A stretch of DNA of 64,000 nt from an uncultured Lachnospiraceae bacterium (GTDB lineage Bacteria; Bacillota; Clostridia; Lachnospirales; Lachnospiraceae), in NCBI GenBank assembly GCA_902768735.1, contig CACXMK010000002.1, forward strand, positions 47,059-111,058. The letters are read 5' to 3'. Both the position numbers and the translations under genes were made by a program. Shown here one piece after another: positions 59,506 to 64,000 of the stretch (its first letter is position 1; each line of letters starts with the position of its first letter). The notes under the pieces were generated by a model. The model was not told where the DNA came from and ran no database searches. It worked only from the letters and a program-made list of their open reading frames with translations.

Positions 59506-60444
59506 ATGTTCTTGCCGCAGAACACTTTTCAGGCAGATGTAACAACCAAAAAGCCTCTCCGGGCATCTGAAAGACCGGCAAGGGCATCGCTCCCGCCTTC
59601 GTTTTGCGGCAGCATGACACTGGAAGCCGCGATCGCTGTCCCGCTGTTTTTATTCTTCGTTATGAACCTTCTGTTTGTCTTCGAAGCGGTCCGGCTTCAG
59701 AGCGGACTGCAGGCAGCGGTGCAGCAGGCGGGAGAACAGGTCTGCGAAGCGGCGTATTATACGAGGTTCGGTGCGTCACAGGGACAATCGGCGCCGGATA
59801 CATCCGGATCTTCAGAAGAGCCTGCCTTAAACGGAGAGGCTGTTTCGCTGCTTTTGTCAGAAACATATGTCAGAAACAAAGTCAGCACTTATCTGGGGGA
59901 CGCATTCTGGAGACACAGCTGCGTAGTAGGAGGACGCGCGGGATTGTCTTTCCTGGGCTCCGGGATCATGACAGAGGGCGACCGCGTTGAGATTGTCGTT
60001 TCCTGCAGGGTGAGACCGTTCATACGCATCCTCGGGTTTCCTGATTTTCCCATGCAGGTGCGGTATTGCGGACATGCCTGGGTCGGCTGGGAACATGGGG
60101 GCGGAACCGTTTCCGGAGGAGGAACGGGAAATGATGACACGGTGTATGTCACCAAGTATGGGGAGGTCTATCACAGAGATCCGGGTTGTATCTACCTCAA
60201 CCCGCAGATCCGTGAGATCCCGGCGTCGGAGGTGTCAAAGTACCGAAGCGGAAACGGCGCCATGTACTATCCCTGTGAATGTTGTAAGCCCGGGAAGAAC
60301 GGGACAGTGTACATCACAAAAGAAGGGAACAGGTATCATTCCGACCGCAATTGCAGCGGGATCGTAAGAAACACGCAGACAATGGACAGTACGGCTGCAA
60401 CTTCGCACTACCGTCCCTGTCCGAAATGCGGAGGGCAGCACTGA
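59506..60444 (+). CDS. TadE-like pseudopilin fused to two Ada-like metal-binding repeats
   Basis: About 312 residues. The TadE-like part has CGSMTLEAAIAVPLFLFFVMN (leader, Glu, hydrophobic helix; ~30-60). The C-terminal ~100 residues contain two repeats, each with VYVTK-x-G-x-xYH, a cysteine, then a Cys-Cys pair: first ~212-262 (ending YPCECC), second ~267-309 (ending YRPCPKC). This His-Cys-Cys-Cys pattern is that of the small Ada-like zinc modules found at the C terminus of secreted nucleases. Fusion to a pseudopilin is unusual. ATG 59506 follows AAAGGAGG; TTG 59461 is an in-frame alternative overlapping the previous gene. Confidence 0.82.
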   Translation: MFLPQNTFQADVTTKKPLRASERPARASLPPSFCGSMTLEAAIAVPLFLFFVMNLLFVFEAVRLQSGLQAAVQQAGEQVCEAAYYTRFGASQGQSAPDTSGSSEEPALNGEAVSLLLSETYVRNKVSTYLGDAFWRHSCVVGGRAGLSFLGSGIMTEGDRVEIVVSCRVRPFIRILGFPDFPMQVRYCGHAWVGWEHGGGTVSGGGTGNDDTVYVTKYGEVYHRDPGCIYLNPQIREIPASEVSKYRSGNGAMYYPCECCKPGKNGTVYITKEGNRYHSDRNCSGIVRNTQTMDSTAATSHYRPCPKCGGQH

Positions 60445-60449
60445 GAGCG

Positions 60450-60902
60450 ATGGAGCAAAATACGATCCGGCTTTTAGCGGCAACGCTGTTTTTGTGGACT
60501 GTGGCAATCCCGGATTTCAGGACAAAGAGGATCCCCGTATGGATGCCGTCGGTGTTCTTTTTATTAGCGTTCTTGGCAGATCTGCGTTTTCCATTCGGAA
60601 TGCGCAGACAGGAACTCTGGGCAGGTGCTATTCCGGGCGTGTTCCTTCTTCTTCTGTCGTTACCGGCAAAGGGAAAGATCGGTGAAGGCGACGGGATCTG
60701 TCTTTTGGTTTGCGGACTTTTTACCGGGATCACACAAGCGGTACTGATCGCGGAAGCTGCGCTTGTTCTCGCAGCGACCGCAGGGATGATCTGTGTTTTG
60801 ACAAAGACGCTTCGCGCAGAGGACAGGATCCCGTTTGTACCGTTTCTCGCGATCGCTTCGACACTGCTTTTATTATTAAAATATGTGGGAGAACGAGGAT
60901 GA
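60450..60902 (+). CDS. Prepilin peptidase (A24 family), second of two
   Basis: A 150-residue membrane protein with the first catalytic Asp in AIPDFRTKRIP and the second in GEGDGICLLV (GxGD). It is more compact than the peptidase at 52625. Two peptidases in one Tad locus may process different substrates (Flp versus TadE-like). ATG 60450 is chosen because it starts at the first helix; ATG 60426 would overlap the TadE gene. Confidence 0.85.
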   Translation: MEQNTIRLLAATLFLWTVAIPDFRTKRIPVWMPSVFFLLAFLADLRFPFGMRRQELWAGAIPGVFLLLLSLPAKGKIGEGDGICLLVCGLFTGITQAVLIAEAALVLAATAGMICVLTKTLRAEDRIPFVPFLAIASTLLLLLKYVGERG

Positions 60903-61360
60903 ACGAAAAAAAAGAGGAGAACAGCTGCGGTGGATATGAGGGGTATATGACAGCGGAAGCCGCGATGATCTTCCCTGCGATATTCGCACTGCTCATCATG
61001 CTTTTGTATACGGCGTTTTTTCTTTATGACAAGTGCAGGATGACGCAGGACCTCTACACGGCGGCTTACCGGAAGAGCATTATCCGGAATGAAAAGGCTT
61101 TGGATATAAAGGTAGATACTTCCGGCTATTTTATGCTGGGCAGCTGCAAAGCGGAAATCAGAGGAGGGAGTGTAGTGAAAGCCGGAGCTTCGGGTAACAT
61201 GGCACCCGCACTGCTTACAGGAACAGGGGAAGACGGAAGGGTCTGGGAGATCAAAGTGACGATGGATGCGAGAAAGACCGATCCACCGTATTCCTTCCGA
61301 AGGCTCAGAAGGATCGCGGCGATCGCGCAAATGGCGCTCTCTGCCGGAGAGCAGCAATGA
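60899..61360 (+). CDS. TadE-like pseudopilin
   Basis: A 153-residue protein with a class III leader-like segment EGYMTAEAAMIFPAIFALL (processing after Gly or at MTAEA, Glu near residue 20) and a small C-terminal domain. It overlaps the peptidase stop by 4 bases (ATGA). Likely minor pilus subunit. Confidence 0.8.
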   Translation: MNEKKEENSCGGYEGYMTAEAAMIFPAIFALLIMLLYTAFFLYDKCRMTQDLYTAAYRKSIIRNEKALDIKVDTSGYFMLGSCKAEIRGGSVVKAGASGNMAPALLTGTGEDGRVWEIKVTMDARKTDPPYSFRRLRRIAAIAQMALSAGEQQ

Positions 61361-61378
61361 TTTACGGCGAGGTTTTTG

Positions 61379-62785
61379 ATGAAAGCAACTTATTATAAAG
61401 ATACGCTGCACAGCTACATGGTCATCCCCTGTCCTCCGGAAGCGGAGACGGAAGGGTATCAGTACAGGATGCTGGAGATGAACCGGATCGTAGGGATCCT
61501 GCCCTGTGGACTCCGGTATATCGATGGCGAAAAATTTCTGTATTACAATGTCACGGGAAAGCAGAGCATACGTACACTGTACGAGGACCGTAAGATTCCG
61601 GGGACCGAATTGTTCCGTCTTCTCAAGGACATGGACCGCGTGTCCGGATTGCTGGCGGGATTTCTTCTCGATGAGCAGCACCTGATCCTTTCTCCGGATC
61701 AGATATTCTATGATTTCGGGTCCGGCAGCTATTCCTTTACCTATTATCCCGGGGCGATCACAGAGCCGGAGATCTTTCGGTTTCTCGCGGAAGGGATAGA
61801 AGGGAGTGACAAGCGGGCTGCAGCAGCGGCGTACCGCCTCTGCGCGGCTGCGGATTCAGACCGAAAGGCGCTCATGGAAGCCGTTCGGGAGGAGGCGGCG
61901 CAGAAGGACAAGCCTGTGCCCTGGGAGATAGAAGCGGAAAGCGCTTATAGCGCGGAGCGAGAGGACCGCTATTATAACGGGGCGGGAGAAAAATACGTTA
62001 TAAAGAGGGAAGATGAGGAGAGGGCTTTCGATCGGACGGAAGAAAAGCGCAGGACGGGAAAAAGCAGGGAAGAAAGAAGCAGGAAGGAAGGGAGCAGAGA
62101 GGAGTCCGGGATGGAAAGTGACAGCCGGGAAGAGCTGTCTTCCCGCAAAAAACAGACCGTGCTCAGGATCCTCCTGATTCTTATCTTACTGGGGGGCGCA
62201 GGAGGGCTGATCTCGGTAACATTTCTTCTCTATATCACCCAGAGAGAAAAACGCCTGTGTATAGCAGGAGCAATCCTGCTCTTTGTGGCAGCGGGACTTC
62301 TCACAGGGGAGATGGCAGCCCAGAGATACAGGAAACGGAAAGCGCGCAGAGAGGAAGATCGCATCAAAAATCCCGTCTATAAGGTGAGCGATGAAAAGGA
62401 CCTGCCTTTGTTCCGCGCCGGTTCAGCCTCGTCCAAGGAGGATTATCAACTGAGCGGGGATGCGGGTCATACGGTCCGGTTTAGTGAACAGGAGACGATC
62501 GGCAGGCTTTACGGGAGAGACCGGGGGAACAGGATAGATCTTCGAACACTTCCTGTCACGATCGGAAAGTCGCAGGCGTATGCAGATATCCTACTGGGAG
62601 ACCCTTCGATCAGCCGCGTTCATGCGAGGATCTACAAGGGGGAGGAGGGCGGTATCGAGATCCGCGACCTGGATAGCACGAACGGAACCTGGATCAACGG
62701 TGTACGGCTTGGTCCGAACGAAAAGGTAAGGGTGCAGCGCGGAGATGAAGTCAGATTTGGAAACGTGGAGTATGAATACAGATGA
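61379..62785 (+). CDS. DUF6382/FHA-domain membrane protein
   Basis: A 468-residue protein. Residues ~1-175 match the DUF6382 domain found in Lachnospiraceae Tad loci, then a charged Arg/Glu-rich linker (~190-260), two hydrophobic segments (~262-285 and ~292-310), and a C-terminal FHA domain (~390-468) with the phosphothreonine-binding residues visible in SISRVHARI and STNGTWING. FHA domains bind phosphothreonine on partner proteins; no Ser/Thr kinase is in the window. ATG 61379 is 6 bases from GCGAGG. It ends the Tad operon and may regulate pilus assembly by phosphorylation state. Confidence 0.85.
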   Translation: MKATYYKDTLHSYMVIPCPPEAETEGYQYRMLEMNRIVGILPCGLRYIDGEKFLYYNVTGKQSIRTLYEDRKIPGTELFRLLKDMDRVSGLLAGFLLDEQHLILSPDQIFYDFGSGSYSFTYYPGAITEPEIFRFLAEGIEGSDKRAAAAAYRLCAAADSDRKALMEAVREEAAQKDKPVPWEIEAESAYSAEREDRYYNGAGEKYVIKREDEERAFDRTEEKRRTGKSREERSRKEGSREESGMESDSREELSSRKKQTVLRILLILILLGGAGGLISVTFLLYITQREKRLCIAGAILLFVAAGLLTGEMAAQRYRKRKARREEDRIKNPVYKVSDEKDLPLFRAGSASSKEDYQLSGDAGHTVRFSEQETIGRLYGRDRGNRIDLRTLPVTIGKSQAYADILLGDPSISRVHARIYKGEEGGIEIRDLDSTNGTWINGVRLGPNEKVRVQRGDEVRFGNVEYEYR

Positions 62786-62801
62786 AATCTCCGGCGAGTC
62801 C

Positions 62802-62810
62802 TGTTATAAT
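62802..62810 (+). promoter_or_regulatory. Extended -10 promoter for the HIT gene
   Basis: TGT-TATAAT (62802-62810) is a perfect extended -10 box; no good -35 box lies 17 bases upstream. It precedes the HIT start by 81 bases. Confidence 0.5.
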
Positions 62811-62890
62811 TGTAGCGGCTCTAGACAAAGTCAGCGAGTTTACTGCGCACCATGCGCAGCAGGATTAGTACGGATGAAGGAGGTACCGCT

Positions 62891-63301
62891 TTGAAAGATA
62901 ATAATTGTATTTTTTGCCTGATCGCGAACGGAAATATCCCCAGCAGGACTGTTATGGAAAATGAGAAGTTTCGCGTGATCCTTGATCTCGGACCGGCGAC
63001 GGCGGGCCATGCGTTGGTGCTCCCCAAGGAGCACTTTGGCGATCTTTTTGAAATCCCGGCCGATTGGGCCGCGGATGCGATGAAGACGGCGCAGGAAGCA
63101 GCAGCTCTGATCAAGGAGAAGCTGCAGGCTGACGGCCTGAATATCGTGCAGAACAACGGAGAGACGGCAGGCCAGACCGTCCATCACTTCCATATGCATA
63201 TCATTCCCAGATATAAGGGCGACGGGCAGAATATTCTCTGGAAACCGGGAAAACCTTCAGATGCGGAACTGGACGGCGTTCTTGAGAAGATCAAAGCCTG
63301 A
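62891..63301 (+). CDS. HIT-family nucleotide hydrolase
   Basis: A 136-residue histidine triad protein. HHFHMHIIPR holds the catalytic triad; CIFC at the N terminus is the zinc motif of the HinT branch. It hydrolyses AMP-linked substrates. The start is TTG 62891, 7 bases after AAGGAGG (62877-62883); the frame is open further upstream but without a ribosome site. Confidence 0.92.
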   Translation: MKDNNCIFCLIANGNIPSRTVMENEKFRVILDLGPATAGHALVLPKEHFGDLFEIPADWAADAMKTAQEAAALIKEKLQADGLNIVQNNGETAGQTVHHFHMHIIPRYKGDGQNILWKPGKPSDAELDGVLEKIKA

Positions 63302-63347
63302 TCGTGAACAGGTATAGGGACATGCCGGAAATACATCAGTGAATTTC

Positions 63348-63378
63348 AGGGCTCCGCTTTGCGGAGCTCTGTGCTCTT
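63348..63378 (+). terminator. Hairpin after the HIT gene
   Basis: GCTCCGC (63351-63357) pairs with GCGGAGC (63361-63367) over TTT; the tail is only moderately T-rich (TCTGTGCTCTT). Probably a weak terminator. Confidence 0.6.
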
Positions 63379-63500
63379 ACTGTGCCAAAAAGTGTAGCTA
63401 TGGTACCTTTTGGCCGGGACAGTCTCCACACATGTAAATCTTGCACGGGAAAGGGCATAGATGTTGTGTGATCCGGTCAAAATATCACTGTATCTTGTAA

Positions 63501-63529
63501 TTGACAAATGTTAACAGAATCTGTATAAT
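63501..63529 (+). promoter_or_regulatory. Consensus promoter of tRNA-Ser
   Basis: TTGACA (63501-63506), 17-base spacer, TATAAT (63524-63529): an exact sigma-70/sigma-A consensus, about 58 bases before the tRNA. Confidence 0.92.
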
Positions 63530-63587
63530 CAATAATGCTCATTACAAAGAGCTTAACAACTTATATAGTTTTGCTAGAATCAGGCGA

Positions 63588-63675
63588 GGAGAAATACTCA
63601 AGAGGCTGAAGAGGCGCCCCTGCTAAGGGTGTAGGTCGGGAAACCGGCGCGAGGGTTCAAATCCCTCTTTCTCCG
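63588..63675 (+). tRNA. tRNA-Ser (anticodon GCU)
   Basis: An 88-base tRNA with a long variable arm, as for class II serine tRNAs. The acceptor GGAGAAA (63588-63594) pairs with TTTCTCC (63668-63674) and the discriminator is G, the serine identity base. The anticodon loop reads CTGCTAA (GCT), and the T-arm has GGTTCAAAT. CCA is not encoded. Confidence 0.96.
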
Positions 63676-63698
63676 GAGATCCACATAGTGGACCCTTT

Positions 63699-63737
63699 AA
63701 GTTAATTTCCGGGATGACCGCGAAATTAACTTTTTCT
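63699..63737 (+). terminator. Terminator after tRNA-Ser
   Basis: AAGTTAATTTC (63699-63709) pairs with GAAATTAACTT (63722-63732) over a 12-base loop, followed by a T-rich tail. Confidence 0.85.
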
Positions 63738-63768
63738 TTCTAAAGTTGCTATTTATTAAAAAAAGTGC

Positions 63769-63797
63769 TTGCATAGAGAGAAAAGAAATGATATTAT
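63769..63797 (+). promoter_or_regulatory. Promoter P1 at window end
   Basis: TTGCAT (63769-63774), 17 bases, TATTAT (63792-63797), in a very AT-rich stretch. Followed by a hairpin GGGCT-GTGA-AGCCC (63839-63853 region). Confidence 0.75.
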
Positions 63798-63874
63798 AGC
63801 ATTTGCCGTCAAGAAATGGCTGGCATAAAAAAGAACTACGGGCTGTGAAGCCCGAAAAAAATTCGATTTTGTGC

Positions 63875-63903
63875 TTGACATTCGAGGCAAACTGATTTAT
63901 GAT
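63875..63903 (+). promoter_or_regulatory. Promoter P2 at window end
   Basis: TTGACA (63875-63880), 17 bases, TATGAT (63898-63903). Both P1 and P2 are preceded by GTGC directly before the -35 box. The 97 bases downstream contain a TGCGGCT/AGCCGCA hairpin and no start codon with a ribosome site, as in leaders of stable RNA operons; an rRNA operon downstream is possible but outside the window. Confidence 0.8.
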
Positions 63904-64000
63904 ATCAGAGTTGCGGCTCTTAAGACAGCCGCACGGATGACCTGCCAGCCAGGCGTCCGAAAGACCATTACAATCACATATATGACAACTTAAAAGAAAT

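Noticed and set aside
60314-61681. A 455-codon minus-strand frame over the pilus genes
   Set aside because: It crosses four genes with supported starts and motifs on the other strand and has no family match that I can see.

Overview
The window reads as a chromosomal segment of a GC-rich, strictly anaerobic Bacillota bacterium, most likely a member of the Lachnospiraceae (Clostridia). Pointers are strong AGGAGG-type ribosome sites, several TTG and GTG starts, Gram-positive cell-wall binding repeats, a XpaC/TelA pair, rubredoxin, a DUF1858 redox protein and a clostridial Tad-type pilus locus with a DUF6382/FHA protein. Genus assignment is inference. No phage, insertion sequence or CRISPR array was seen.

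Layout. 1-610: the 3' end of a cysteine synthase. 646-8227: a clostripain-type protease, two zinc-ribbon membrane proteins, a small membrane protein, XpaC and TelA. 8278-14680: three tandem secreted L,D-transpeptidase-like proteins with acidic stalks and cell-wall binding repeats; the first has lost its catalytic histidines. 14845-19479: RmlB, then on the minus strand a sugar aminotransferase, a polyprenyl-phosphate glycosyltransferase, an ATP-grasp ligase and a broken EamA-type transporter. 19698-27478: a capsule or wall polysaccharide operon (Wzz-like protein, Wzy-like polymerase, P-loop protein, three sugar or phospho-sugar transferases including LicD, and Wzx flippase). 27625-36882: a wall-binding amidase, RmlD, a Cps2T-like rhamnosyltransferase, a second Wzz-like protein, a wall-binding protein with a degenerate GDPD domain, and a GtrB-like glycosyltransferase.

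37059-43989: an orphan CheB-CheR-hybrid kinase fusion, FtsH, a single-domain FakA-like protein and a phosphoesterase. 44093-47199: a CsoR-controlled copper exporter whose C terminus carries a CopZ-like domain with its own in-frame start site. 47274-50641: a Zur-type regulator with znuA-znuC-znuB. 50701-52284: a DUF1858 protein, an LDH homologue lacking the catalytic histidine, and rubredoxin. 52561-62785: an 11-gene Tad-type pilus operon. 62802-64000: a HIT protein, tRNA-Ser(GCU) and two strong tandem promoters reading out of the window, probably toward a stable RNA operon.

How the parts fit. Most of the first 37 kb concerns the cell surface: polysaccharide synthesis that includes a LicD-type phospho-substituent transferase, and at least five secreted proteins with choline-binding-like repeats that could dock on such a polymer. 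Three of the five convergent gene pairs are separated by one family of long palindromes. The metal section pairs a copper export unit with a zinc import unit, each with a visible operator.
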